Positions 16,600 to 26,546 of a stretch of 64,000 nucleotides of DNA are shown piece after piece. The first letter of the stretch is position 1. Each line of letters starts with the position of its first letter. A model generated the notes under the pieces. It made no database searches, had not been told where the DNA came from, and saw only the letters and a list, made by a program, of their open reading frames with translations. This DNA comes from an uncultured Eggerthellaceae bacterium. GTDB taxonomy: Bacteria > Actinomycetota > Coriobacteriia > Coriobacteriales > Eggerthellaceae. A program made the translations under genes and the position numbers. The stretch is taken from the NCBI GenBank assembly GCA_958452575.1, contig CAUDUM010000002.1, forward strand, positions 248,001-312,000. Reading direction: 5' to 3'.

Positions 16600-17747
16600 C
16601 GCGAACCTCCCAAGGCCATGGACAACGTCACCGTGCAACCGGAGCCGGGAGCAGACTCGATCGCAAGATCGCCGCCCACCAAACCCGCGCGTTCCCGCAT
16701 GCCGCCCAGGCCGAGCCCGCTCCCCTTCGCCCGCGGGCGGGCGGGGTCGAACCCAGCACCGTCGTCGGCGACGCGCAGCGTCAGGATGCCGTCCCGCACG
16801 GCAAGCGCCACCTCCACCGCATCCGCGCCCGAGTACTTGCAGGCGTTGGACACCGCCTCCTGGCAGATGCGGTACAGCGCTATCTCGCGGTCGGCGCCCA
16901 AAGGACCGGGATCCTCCGCCTCCACTTCGATGGGCACCCCGAACGCCTTCTGCATGGTGGCGCACAGAGCCTCGAGCGCCGCCACCAGACCCAGCTCGTC
17001 GAGGGCGGCCGGACGCAGCGCGCGGGCGATGGCACTGATATGCGCGATGACGTCCCTGAGCCGCCCGCTCACCGCATCGACGGCGGCGGGCCACTCTTCC
17101 TGCGGCAGATACCCCAGCTTGCGCAGCTCGATCTGCGCGACGAGGATCTCCTGGGAGATGCCGTCGTGGAGCTCGCGGGCGATGCGCCGGCGCTCGTCCT
17201 CCTGCGCCTGCAGCAGGCGGTGCGTGATCTCGGTGTAGGCGAAGCCTTCCTGTTTGCCGTGCACCAGAAGGGGCGCCTCGCCGCAAGGCTCGAGTGAAAA
17301 GCGCGTGGCGGAGAACTGCTGGATGATGCCGCACGCCACCTCGTCGAACGTGCGCACGAACCGCGTGGCGCAGATGAGTATCACGCGAAGATCCCCGTCC
17401 TCCATCAAAGGAAACGAAAAGAAGCTCGACAGCGCCTCGGCAACGATGATGGGATATTGAAACAGCTCGCCTTGGGGAATGTCGTCTTCGACACTGTTCA
17501 CCACGATGCCGCGGCGCAGCTTCTGAACCTTGCCCAACGCCCCCACGCCCTCGGGAAGATGGATGAGGGCGTAGTTCTCGGTGGTGCTGCCCGCCGCGTA
17601 CTGCCAGGTGAGGATGGGCGCCGAGCCGTCGGGGACGATGGAGACGCCCACAAAATCGAGCGCGAAGCGATCGCGCACGTTCTCTGCTGCATCCGAGGCG
17701 ATCGCGTGGAGCGCCCGGATGAAGCCCCTCTGCCCATCGCCGTCCAT
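16596..17747 (-). CDS. NarX/DegS-type sensor histidine kinase with GAF-like input
   Basis: Cytosolic sensor kinase of the HisKA_3 class, 383 residues from ATG 17747 (preceded by GGAAGGATG). No membrane helices. An N-terminal GAF-like domain spans about 20-155. The dimerisation/phosphotransfer segment ERRRIARELHDGISQEIL puts the phospho-acceptor at His194. The ATPase domain has an N-box (EAVSNACKYS) and a GLGLGGMRERA G-box near the end. It is the first gene of the kinase-regulator-dmsABC set. A soluble GAF sensor fits an intracellular signal such as redox state or a small ligand; that is inference. Confidence 0.87.
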   Translation of the reverse strand: MDGDGQRGFIRALHAIASDAAENVRDRFALDFVGVSIVPDGSAPILTWQYAAGSTTENYALIHLPEGVGALGKVQKLRRGIVVNSVEDDIPQGELFQYPIIVAEALSSFFSFPLMEDGDLRVILICATRFVRTFDEVACGIIQQFSATRFSLEPCGEAPLLVHGKQEGFAYTEITHRLLQAQEDERRRIARELHDGISQEILVAQIELRKLGYLPQEEWPAAVDAVSGRLRDVIAHISAIARALRPAALDELGLVAALEALCATMQKAFGVPIEVEAEDPGPLGADREIALYRICQEAVSNACKYSGADAVEVALAVRDGILTLRVADDGAGFDPARPRAKGSGLGLGGMRERAGLVGGDLAIESAPGSGCTVTLSMALGGSR

Positions 17748-18446
17748 AGTTTCATCCTTCCCAAGCGTTTGAAAGCAAAAGAGAGCGACTGTCTTGTTCC
17801 ATTGTAATGCCTTCGTCTGCGCCCGGCTCTCCTCTTCCTGCAGCCTGCCGCCGTTGTCGCCGTCGTGACAAGCCTGCAGGATGAGAATAAGCATGGAGAC
17901 CAGTTTATGAGGGGTCACGTTACGCCGGTGGAAGAAATCGGGGGCATGCCCGTCAACGCCCATCCCTGGCTTGAGCACAAGGCCGATGTAACGGGAGGCA
18001 AAGATTCCGCCTGTTAGCGCAACAACGCGAAAAAGGGCCGGTCGCTTTTCGCTAAAGCCTTTCCCAAAAGCTTTTCCCAAAAGCCTTTCCCAGACTGGAA
18101 ATCAGCACCGGCCTCCAGTTTCAAACGATCTCCAAGCCGGCGAAAAGTACCGGTCTCCGGTTTCACCTGCTCTCGAAAGTGGAAACCGGTACTCGTCACC
18201 GTTTTCACGCGCGCAAAAACGACAAACAGGTGCTTTCCGCCGGTTTGAGAGGCTGTTTTCGACCTTCAAACCGGCAGAAAGCACCTGTTTGCTCCAAATT
18301 GCCCGTTCAAACTGGAGAAAAGTACTTTTCTCCAGTTTCGCAGGCAACTCGCAAGCTTCCCAAACGGGAAACGAGTACCTGTTTCCAGTTTGGGAAGCAA
18401 AGCGCGCTTGCGGCACCTGCTGAAAGCGGTCCGCCCTGATCCTCCC

Positions 18447-19850
<1,404 letters not shown>

Positions 19851-20195
19851 GGGTTTCCTCCTTATGAACACCGCCTTGCGCAGCGCGGAAGGCGTCGAAA
19901 TGACCGCCCTCCATAATAGCAATCGGCGGCGATTCGTGGTAGCGTGAAGCGCGAGATGGGCGCGGTGGAAGATGGCGATCCCGCCGATCCCGTCGGGCAT
20001 GCCGCAGTCGGGCGCACGGCAGCCGACGAAGTCCGCCGGAACACGCCGCAACCGATCACGCTGAGCGGCAATCCCGCCGGAGCGCGCTGCGGTCGGACAC
20101 GGCAAACGGCGAAACCTGCCGGAACACGCTGCAACCGGGCGGCCGCAATCCGAAGCGCCGCAAATCGCGCGCAACGCAGACAAGGAGGTCACGCT
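19851..20195. other. intergenic region with three degenerate 20-bp repeats
   Basis: Region between divergent asnS and the phosphodiesterase. It contains three imperfect copies of GCCGGAACACGCYGCAACCG at 20035-20054, 20076-20096 and 20118-20138, spaced about 41-42 bp. No convincing gene. The promoters of both flanking genes should lie here, but no clear consensus boxes are visible. Confidence 0.5.
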
Positions 20196-20726
20196 ATGAG
20201 GACGTTCATCGCGTTGGAGCTGCCGGATGCGTTCATCGATGAGGCGGCGGGGGTGGCGCGCAGCCTCTCCGAGAGCCTGGGCGGCCGTTTCGTGAAACGC
20301 GCGAGCTACCATCTCACGCTGGCCTTCATCGGGGAGTTGAACCCGACGGATGTCTCGGCCGCCGTCGATGCGCTCGATGCGGCGTGCGCCGGACGCGGCC
20401 CGATCCCTTTGCGCTGCGATGGCCTGGGCAAGTTCGGGCGCCCGCACGATGCGACGCTGTGGCTCGGCATCGCCCCGCATCCCGACCTGGTGGAGCTCGC
20501 CGCGCGCGTCCGCGAGGAGCTCGCGGCCCGCAACGTCCCCTTTGATGGCAAGGCGTTCAAGCCGCATCTGACGCTGGCCCGCCGCGTGCGCATCCCACGG
20601 GGCGCGCTGCCCGCGCTCGCCTTCCCCGAACCCGCCGAGGCGCGCACCGTCACCCTGTTCAAAAGCACGCTGACGCGCGAAGGTGCGGTGTACAAACCGC
20701 TCTATTCGGTTGAGCTGGGAGGATAG
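20196..20726 (+). CDS. thpR: RNA 2',3'-cyclic phosphodiesterase (LigT/ThpR family)
   Basis: A 2H-phosphoesterase, 176 residues, ATG 20196 after AAGGAGG. The two catalytic HxTx motifs are HLTLAFIG (about residue 47) and HLTLARR (about residue 127), with the start MRTFIALELPD typical of this family. Known members hydrolyse 2',3'-cyclic phosphate RNA ends to 2'-phosphates. No operon partner is obvious. Confidence 0.9.
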   Translation: MRTFIALELPDAFIDEAAGVARSLSESLGGRFVKRASYHLTLAFIGELNPTDVSAAVDALDAACAGRGPIPLRCDGLGKFGRPHDATLWLGIAPHPDLVELAARVREELAARNVPFDGKAFKPHLTLARRVRIPRGALPALAFPEPAEARTVTLFKSTLTREGAVYKPLYSVELGG

Positions 20727-20830
20727 GGGCGATTTAGAAGCAACGGCGCGCCCAGCGGCGATGGCGAGGGTGGGAGCAGACCCAGCGACAGCGTCGGATG
20801 CGACGGCGAGGGCGGCGCAGCAGTGCGAAA

Positions 20831-21167
20831 GCGCACTAATCGTCAAATTTCCGACTTGGCGATGCGGTTTCTTTACGATTAGCACACCTCATCCTGTATG
20901 ATCATACTGCGTGAAAAATCGTTAGCGATCTGACCTGGTGTTTTAAACTGCAGTCGCAGCAAAGGTCCGCGTGCACGTTTCCCTTGTGCGCTAATCGTCC
21001 ATTTTTCGCACACGCTTGCCTAGTTTCCAACGATTAGTGCAAATAGATTGCTGATTCTAGGCGATAACCGTCCTGCGCAGGTTGATTCAGGACGATTAGC
21101 GCAGATGACCTGCCAGCTCCGGACGCTCGCAACCCCCCAACGGGGCGATCTCCTGCAATTAGCGCAC
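20831..21167. repeat. cluster of six GCGCTAATCGT-type repeats
   Basis: The core TAATCGT (or its inverse ACGATTA) with flanking GCGC/GTGC occurs at 20831-20843, 20875-20887 (inverse), 20986-20998, 21030-21040 (inverse), 21092-21102 (inverse) and in weaker form at 21156-21167. Copies 1-2 and 3-4 form inverted pairs about 30 bp apart. The last copy covers the stop codon of the VanZ-like gene. This fills the 432-bp gap 20727-21158, in which I see no gene. Confidence 0.7.
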
Positions 21168-21662
21168 GTCGAGCGCACGGCGGCTCGCGCGGTAGCGCAG
21201 GATCGCGTAGGTGACGAACGCGCCGAGCGCGGCGCCGCAAGTGTCGACCAGCCAGTCGATGGGATCAGCGGTCCGTCCGGGAACGAAGATCTGGTGGATC
21301 TCGTCGCTGATGCCGTACAAGCTCGCGCAGAGCACGGCCGCCCACACCGCCCACGGCAACGTCACCTTGGTGCGCCACGCATTGGCCAGAAGCGCGCCGA
21401 AGATCAGGTACTCGCAAAAGTGCGCGGCGGGGTTCACCACATCGACACCGGGAGGCAACACCTGGGCCTGCAAGCTCTTCAGCCATTGGAAGATCATGGA
21501 GACGATGCCGTCGCCGTCGTCGAGGGTGTCGCCGGTGTTCGACGACATGAAAAAGATGAACAGGGCCCACAGCGCAACCAAGATCCAGCTCACGACGGCA
21601 AAGCGATATGTCCTGCTCTTTTCCACGGATTCGACCCTAGCACACCGGCACGGGCTTGTCAT
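21159..21662 (-). CDS. VanZ-like membrane protein
   Basis: A 167-residue membrane protein with about four helices. The conserved VanZ-family blocks are present: FMSSNTGD after the first helix, NPAAHFCEYLIFGALLANA in the middle, and YGISDEIHQIFVPGRTADPI with DWLVDTCGAALG. VanZ gives low-level teicoplanin resistance in enterococci, but most relatives have no known function. ATG 21662 is used here; GTG 21626 is an alternative. It stands alone, and its 3' end runs into the CTAATCGT repeat cluster. Confidence 0.8.
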   Translation of the reverse strand: MTSPCRCARVESVEKSRTYRFAVVSWILVALWALFIFFMSSNTGDTLDDGDGIVSMIFQWLKSLQAQVLPPGVDVVNPAAHFCEYLIFGALLANAWRTKVTLPWAVWAAVLCASLYGISDEIHQIFVPGRTADPIDWLVDTCGAALGAFVTYAILRYRASRRALDVR

Positions 21663-21777
21663 CCCGCCTTAAAAGAAGGTTGCCTCCTTGTCGAGCGGCG
21701 GACGAGCGAGCGAAGGGCCGGCTGCGCTCGATTCCAGCGGGATGGACGAGACGCCGCCGCGCCCGCGTCCCGGCAGA

Positions 21778-22068
21778 CTACTCCCTGCCCCAGTACGGCG
21801 TGCTGCGATACCACGCCTCGCCTTCGTCGATAAGCGAGATCAGCTCGGCTTTCTGCTCGTCGCTGAAATCGACGCGGGCGCGCACCATCTCGCGTTGCTC
21901 TTCAAGATGCTTGGCCGCCGTCTTTCCACCGGGCGGCGGGCAGCACGGCCGGATGAAAAACGACACCCAGAACTTGCGATCGGCGTACGCCTCGCGCGCC
22001 TTCTCGAACGACACGTCGCTTGCGGGCGCAGCGGGAACGGCGCAGGCATCGGCGGTGATCTCGGCCAT
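21778..22068 (-). CDS. small hypothetical protein
   Basis: 96 residues, not recognised. ATG 22068 follows AGGAGG at 4 nt. The sequence is charged and probably helical in the second half (TAAKHLEEQREMVRARVDFS then DEQKAELISLIDEGEAWYRS). A FWVSFFIRPCCPPPGGK segment in the middle carries a CC pair. No signal peptide. It shares the strand with the SOS-flanked gene at 22261-22743 (193-nt gap), but an operon is uncertain. The strong ribosome site supports a real gene. Confidence 0.6.
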   Translation of the reverse strand: MAEITADACAVPAAPASDVSFEKAREAYADRKFWVSFFIRPCCPPPGGKTAAKHLEEQREMVRARVDFSDEQKAELISLIDEGEAWYRSTPYWGRE

Positions 22069-22260
22069 GGCTCCTCCTCGGTTCGGGTTCCGAATCGCAA
22101 TCATATCCGAAACGATGGTATCCACCGCTGCCGGAAGATTCAACCCGTGGACGCAAAGCGGGCACGAAGGGCCCCACCGTTCGACGAAAGGCGGCTTTCC
22201 TGCAAGGCGCCAAGCGAAAGACGGCTTTCCCACAAGGCATCGGACGAGGAGCGTCCCGCC

Positions 22261-22743
22261 CTATTCCGCGAAGTAGCGGTACAGCGGCATGCCTTCGGGA
22301 ACCTCGACGTACCAGCGCAGCGCCCGCGTCGCGATCGGCGCGCCCTCGCCCGCCTCGCACTCCAGGAACAGATTGGTGCGCCGCCTTCCGATCCGCACCG
22401 TGTAGCGCAGGGTGCGCCGGTTCGCGGAGCGCGGCGCGTTGGCGATGGGGCCGTCCAGCACCTGGTCGATATGGAATGTGCGGCCGTCGTCCCAGCACAC
22501 CGAAAGCGGCACGATGCGGCCGTCGTCGCGCAGGCGCATGATCACGTCGACGTAGTGCTTGACGCACGCGCCCGCCGGGGACTGGCTCTTTCCGATGCCG
22601 CGTCCGGAAGTCGGACGACGCCCGTTCCCGCCCGTCACGCCGGCGTCACAGGCAAGCGCCGCACCGCTGCCCCGACCGTCCACAGCCGTGCCGCCGCCCA
22701 CCCCCGTCTGCGCCATCGATGTTTTCCGTGTTCCCCGTTCCAC
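22261..22743 (-). CDS. conserved hypothetical protein of the SOS cassette
   Basis: 160 residues from GTG 22743 (behind GGAGG). The first 60 residues are Gly/Ala-rich and low complexity. The conserved part is the C-terminal 95 residues: HYVDVIMRLRDDGRIVPLSV, CWDDGRTFHIDQVLD and LRYTVRIGRRRTNLFLE, a small beta-rich domain that I recall as common beside UmuC/YolD genes in Firmicutes. It is read divergently from the Y-family polymerase, with one LexA box between them, so it is probably damage-induced too. Function unknown. Confidence 0.65.
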   Translation of the reverse strand: MERGTRKTSMAQTGVGGGTAVDGRGSGAALACDAGVTGGNGRRPTSGRGIGKSQSPAGACVKHYVDVIMRLRDDGRIVPLSVCWDDGRTFHIDQVLDGPIANAPRSANRRTLRYTVRIGRRRTNLFLECEAGEGAPIATRALRWYVEVPEGMPLYRYFAE

Positions 22744-22772
22744 AGCGCCTCCTCTTCCGGTATCATAGACTA

Positions 22773-22784
22773 GAACAGTTGTTC
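22773..22784. promoter_or_regulatory. LexA (SOS) operator
   Basis: GAACAGTTGTTC is a perfect GAAC-N4-GTTC box, the Gram-positive/actinobacterial LexA consensus. It is 28 nt from the polymerase start and 30 nt from the divergent GTG at 22743, so one box can control both genes. Confidence 0.8.
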
Positions 22785-22811
22785 GGTTTTCGCAATCGAA
22801 CAAACTATGGA

Positions 22812-24479
22812 ATGTGGACGGACGCACGGATGCCGAAGGGGGTGGATGCGGGAATGGCGGTAGACGGGAGCATGGCGTCAGAATGCGCGACCAGCGCCGG
22901 GGCGGTTGCGCGCGCGACCGATGCCGACCGAGCGACAGGATGCGCGGCTGGCGCCGGGGCAGCGGCGCGCGCAACCGCTGCCGACCGAACGACAAGACGC
23001 GCGGCCAGCATCGACGCTCAAGCGAACAGCCCCGTCGGCGCTCCAACACGCAGCTGGGCCGACGGCGGCGCCTTGCCCGACGAGAACGGCGGCAAGGTCT
23101 ACCTGTGCATCGACCTCAAAAGCTTCTACGCCTCGGTCGAGTGCTCCATGCGCGGGCTCGATCCGTTCACCACCAACCTGGTGGTGGCCGATCCCGAGCG
23201 CAGCCGCACCACCATCTGCCTTGCCATCACGCCCGCCATGAAGGAACTCGGCGTGCGCAACCGCTGCCGCGTGTTCGAGATCCCCGAGGGCATCGACTAC
23301 ATCATGGCCACCCCGCGCATGCACCTTTACATGGAGGTGTCGTCCCAGATCTATGCCATCTACCTGCGCTACGTCTCCGCCGACGACGTGCACGTGTATT
23401 CCATCGACGAATGCTTCATCGACATCACGTCGTATCTGACGCTGTACGGCAGGACGCCGCGCCAGATGGCGCGCATGCTGATGGACGCCGTGTTCGCCGA
23501 GACGGGCATCTGCGCGACCGCGGGGATCGGCACCAACCTGTTCCTGGCCAAAGTGGCCCTTGACATCACGGCCAAGCACGCCGACGACGGCATCGGCGTT
23601 TTGGACGAGTCCGAGTTCAAACGCATCATCTGGCCGCACCGCCCCATCACCGACATCTGGAACATCGGCCCGGGCATCGCGCGGCGCCTTGCAAAGTACG
23701 GCGTGCACGACCTGCACGGCGTGACCCAGATGCGCGAGAAGACGCTGTACCGGGAGTTCGGCGTGAACGCGGAGTTCCTCATCGACCACGCATGGGGCCA
23801 GGAACCCTGTACCATAGCCGAGATCCACGCGTACGAGCCCAAGGGGCATTCGCTGGTGAACGGCCAGGTGCTGCCGAGCGACTACACGGCGGACGAGGCG
23901 CGCATGGTGATGCGCGAGATGGTGGACGCCAGCGCGCTCGACCTGGTGCGGCAGGGGCTGGTGGCCGATCGGATCGATTTGCATGTGGGGTACGCGCGCG
24001 AGAAGACCGGCCGGAAAGCGACGGGCACAGAGGCGGGTTGGAGCGCCGACGGCATGGATGGCGTGCGTGGCATCCGCGACGACAGCCGCCAGGTCTTGTT
24101 CGAAGGCGAGCACGGGAAGCGCTTCGTCGGCGGGCGTTTCGGCGTGGGCGCCGCCCACATCAGCCGCAAGCTCCCCCACCCCACCAACTCATTCAAGCAG
24201 CTCATCGCAGTATTCGAGGAGCTGTTCGGCGAGGCGGTGGACCAAACCCGCGCCATCCGCCGCGTCAACATCGGGTTTTCCGACCTGATGCCCGAGGGGC
24301 TTTCGACCCCCAGCCTGTTTGCCGACCTCGAAGGCGAGACGGCCGAACGCAAAGTCCAAGACGCCGTGCTCGCCGTCAAGGAGAAGTTCGGCAAGAACGC
24401 CCTGCTGAAGGGGACGAGCTTCAAGGACAAAGCGACCGCACGCGAGCGCAACGAGCAGATCGGAGGCCACCGTGCATGA
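22812..24479 (+). CDS. Y-family DNA polymerase (UmuC/DinB-like)
   Basis: Error-prone translesion polymerase, 555 residues from ATG 22812. The start is uncertain because ATG 22830 and ATG 22854 are in frame and no strong ribosome site is seen. The polymerase begins near residue 95 with YLCIDLKSFYASVE (first catalytic Asp). The catalytic pair is in VYSIDECFIDIT, and the helix-hairpin-helix and thumb region has GIGTNLFLAKVALDI and NIGPGIARRLAKYG. The little-finger domain follows. Residues before 95 are low complexity, with two 19-residue repeats. A LexA box lies just upstream. It overlaps the YolD-like gene by 8 nt, as in Firmicutes umuC-yolD pairs. Confidence 0.87.
   Translation: MWTDARMPKGVDAGMAVDGSMASECATSAGAVARATDADRATGCAAGAGAAARATAADRTTRRAASIDAQANSPVGAPTRSWADGGALPDENGGKVYLCIDLKSFYASVECSMRGLDPFTTNLVVADPERSRTTICLAITPAMKELGVRNRCRVFEIPEGIDYIMATPRMHLYMEVSSQIYAIYLRYVSADDVHVYSIDECFIDITSYLTLYGRTPRQMARMLMDAVFAETGICATAGIGTNLFLAKVALDITAKHADDGIGVLDESEFKRIIWPHRPITDIWNIGPGIARRLAKYGVHDLHGVTQMREKTLYREFGVNAEFLIDHAWGQEPCTIAEIHAYEPKGHSLVNGQVLPSDYTADEARMVMREMVDASALDLVRQGLVADRIDLHVGYAREKTGRKATGTEAGWSADGMDGVRGIRDDSRQVLFEGEHGKRFVGGRFGVGAAHISRKLPHPTNSFKQLIAVFEELFGEAVDQTRAIRRVNIGFSDLMPEGLSTPSLFADLEGETAERKVQDAVLAVKEKFGKNALLKGTSFKDKATARERNEQIGGHRA
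22894..23007 (+). repeat. 57-bp tandem repeat in polymerase N-terminus
   Basis: Two imperfect copies of a 57-bp unit (starting GCGCCGGGGC at 22894 and 22951) encode the 19-residue units AGAVARATDADRATGCAAG and AGAAARATAADRTTRRAAS. The frame is kept, and the segment lies outside the conserved polymerase domain. Confidence 0.65.
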
Positions 24480-24855
24480 GGTTTCGCCGAACAGCGGCAT
24501 CGCAGGCGCCGCAGAGGAAGGGCGCGTCCACCGAGCTCGACCGCATGCCGATCGCGCGCGGCAGTTCATGCCGTTCGCCGCGCTCAAGGGATACTACGAG
24601 CTGGTCCGCCAGCAGGAGCGCATCGAGCAGCCCCGCCACCAGCTCACCGACGAGGAGGCGCTCGAGCTCTCCGCCCGGCTGGCCGCGTTGCAAAAAGGCG
24701 ACGTGGTATGCGTCACCTACTACGACCAAGACGCCTACACGTCGATCCGCGGCGTCGTGACGCGCATCGATGAACCCTTCCGCATGCTGCGCGTGGTGAA
24801 GACGGACATCCCGTTCGACGACATCCTGCGCATCGAGGATGGGGACACGGCATGA
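24472..24855 (+). CDS. YolD-like protein
   Basis: 127 residues from GTG 24472, placed by GGAGG five bases upstream and an 8-nt overlap with the polymerase gene. The YolD-family core is ARQFMPFAALKGYYELVRQQ followed by a small beta domain (GDVVCVTYYDQDAYTSIRGV, then IPFDDILRIED). YolD-like proteins sit downstream of umuC-type polymerases and are thought to act with them, as UmuD analogues or regulators. Damage-induced co-expression is inferred from the shared LexA box. Confidence 0.82.
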   Translation: MHEVSPNSGIAGAAEEGRVHRARPHADRARQFMPFAALKGYYELVRQQERIEQPRHQLTDEEALELSARLAALQKGDVVCVTYYDQDAYTSIRGVVTRIDEPFRMLRVVKTDIPFDDILRIEDGDTA

Positions 24856-24972
24856 GGCGGGGCGAGCCGAGGTGGCGGCAACGTCACGACGTCGCATCCG
24901 CCGCGTAGCGATCGCCCGCCGATTCGCTATACTGATCAGGTTGCGTGCGCACGATCCGCACGCGTTGACCCT

Positions 24973-25000
24973 TCGGCGCGCAAAAGCGCCGAGCGTTTGT
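24973..25000 (+). promoter_or_regulatory. terminator-like hairpin before the radical SAM gene
   Basis: TCGGCGC (24973-24979) and GCGCCGA (24986-24992) form a GC-rich stem with a GCAAAA loop, followed by GCGTTTGTTTGG. It ends about 13 nt before the radical SAM ATG. It could end readthrough from the SOS operon or act as an attenuator. A TATACT at 24927-24932 is a possible -10 box upstream. Confidence 0.4.
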
Positions 25001-25012
25001 TTGGATGGGGAT

Positions 25013-26287
25013 ATGAAGACCGATAACGCTGCACTGCAAGCCGCGCTCGACCACTACGACAACGTGCGCGACACCTATATCAAGACGCTCGAAGGCAAGG
25101 GCCTCGTCTTTGCCAAGCCGAACGCCGGCGCCGATGTCCGCTGCGCCCTGCGCGGCAAGCTGCGCCAGCGAGGCGCCCAGTTCTGCAACGCCGGCGCCAG
25201 CATCCGCGTGGGCTGGATCTCCCAAGCGTGCGTGGAATGCACGGGCAACCGCGGCAGCGAGACATTCTCGACCACCTTCAAATGCCACCGCGACTGCTAC
25301 TTCTGCTTCAACCACAACCAGGCCGACTACGAGAAGTTCGTCCGCGAAGGCTGCCCGTGGGAGGAGGGCCTCGACCGCGCGTCGCACACTTACCAGCATC
25401 TTGCCTGTCTGGGCCTCACCGGCGGCGAGCCGCTGCTCAACATCGACGACACGATCCGCTTCCTCGAGCGCGCAGGCGAGCTGTTCCCCGACACGCACAA
25501 GCGCATGTACACGTCGGGCGACCTGCTCACCGAGGAGTCCGCACGCCGCCTGCGCGACGCCGGCCTTCAGGAGATCCGTTTCAGCGTCAAAAACGACGAT
25601 CCCGAAGAGCTTCAGCAGCGCGTTCTGGCAAACATGGAGCTGGCCGGCCGCTACATCCCCGACGTGATGGTGGAGATGCCCATCGTCCCCGGCACCGAGG
25701 AGGAGATGAAAGCTCTCATGCACCGCTTCGACGCCGCCGGCATCAAGGGCATGAACCTGCTCGAGTTCTGCTTCCCCTTCCACAGCTGGGACGAGTTCGC
25801 GCGCCGCGGCTTCGAGGTGCGCAATCCTCCGTTCGACGTGATGTACGACTACGGCTACTCGGGAGGCCTGCCCATCGCAGGCAGCGAGGAGCTGGCACTG
25901 TCGCTCATGCTCTACGCGATGGACGAGGGGCTGTCGTTCGGCATGCACTACTGCTCGCTGGACAACAAGCACCGCAGCGAGATGCGCCAGATGAACGAGC
26001 GCGCCGCGCACGTGCATCCGTGCTATCGGTTCGACGAGGGCGATTTCTTCCTCAAAACCGCCAAGGTGTACGGCAGCGACCGCATGATGGCGCGCGCCGT
26101 GCTGGAGGCCGCCGGCTGCACGGATTTCCTGGAAGACGACGAGGAGCGCTCGCTCGCCTTCCCGCCGCGCTACCTGCCGTCGCTCAAGGGCACGGGCGTC
26201 ACGCCGATCTGGTCGGTCAACGTTCTGGAATCGCGCGAGGACGGGCATTATCTCTGCGAAGTGGGCCTTCAGGAGATCGAGGGCTAG
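25013..26287 (+). CDS. radical SAM protein of unknown function
   Basis: 424 residues from ATG 25013 (weak GGATGGGG upstream). The iron-sulfur motif is CHRDCYFC (CX3CX2C) near residue 95. GGEPLL follows, the usual SAM-binding glycine motif, and later strands (RMYTSGDLL, EIRFSVKN, VMVEMPIVPGTEEE) complete the barrel. Extra cysteines lie before the motif (CNAGAS, CVECTG) and in the C-terminal part (HYCSLDNKHR), perhaps for an auxiliary cluster. No operon partner gives a clue to substrate. Family sure, reaction unknown. Confidence 0.85.
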   Translation: MKTDNAALQAALDHYDNVRDTYIKTLEGKGLVFAKPNAGADVRCALRGKLRQRGAQFCNAGASIRVGWISQACVECTGNRGSETFSTTFKCHRDCYFCFNHNQADYEKFVREGCPWEEGLDRASHTYQHLACLGLTGGEPLLNIDDTIRFLERAGELFPDTHKRMYTSGDLLTEESARRLRDAGLQEIRFSVKNDDPEELQQRVLANMELAGRYIPDVMVEMPIVPGTEEEMKALMHRFDAAGIKGMNLLEFCFPFHSWDEFARRGFEVRNPPFDVMYDYGYSGGLPIAGSEELALSLMLYAMDEGLSFGMHYCSLDNKHRSEMRQMNERAAHVHPCYRFDEGDFFLKTAKVYGSDRMMARAVLEAAGCTDFLEDDEERSLAFPPRYLPSLKGTGVTPIWSVNVLESREDGHYLCEVGLQEIEG

Positions 26288-26322
26288 CCGGCACGCACGC
26301 CGCTTCGGGGAAAGGAGCCGCA

Positions 26323-26538
26323 ATGGCGAACATCAACGTGACCATCCGCATCGATGAGGATCTGAAGGAAGAAGCCGATCAGCTGTTCGAGGAGCTGGGC
26401 ATGAGCTTCACCACCGCGATCAACGTGTTCGTGAAGCAGTCCCTGCGCGAACGCCGCATCCCCTTTGAGATCACCACGACCCCGCGCATGGCAAGCTTCG
26501 ACCACTCCGTCATCAGCTTGTCCGACTCGCAGCGCTAG
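26323..26538 (+). CDS. RelB/DinJ-family antitoxin (orphan)
   Basis: 71 residues, ATG 26323 after AAAGGAG. It begins NINVTIRIDEDLKEEADQLF then EELGMSFTTAINVFVKQSLR, the ribbon-helix-helix pattern of DinJ antitoxins (beta strand, LG-x-T/S helix). The short tail (PFEITTTPRMASFDHSVISL) would bind a RelE/YafQ toxin, but no such toxin follows. The next gene starts 8 nt later and is spermidine-synthase-like. It may be a solitary regulator or a decayed pair. Confidence 0.82.
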   Translation: MANINVTIRIDEDLKEEADQLFEELGMSFTTAINVFVKQSLRERRIPFEITTTPRMASFDHSVISLSDSQR

Positions 26539-26546
26539 GCTGGCGC

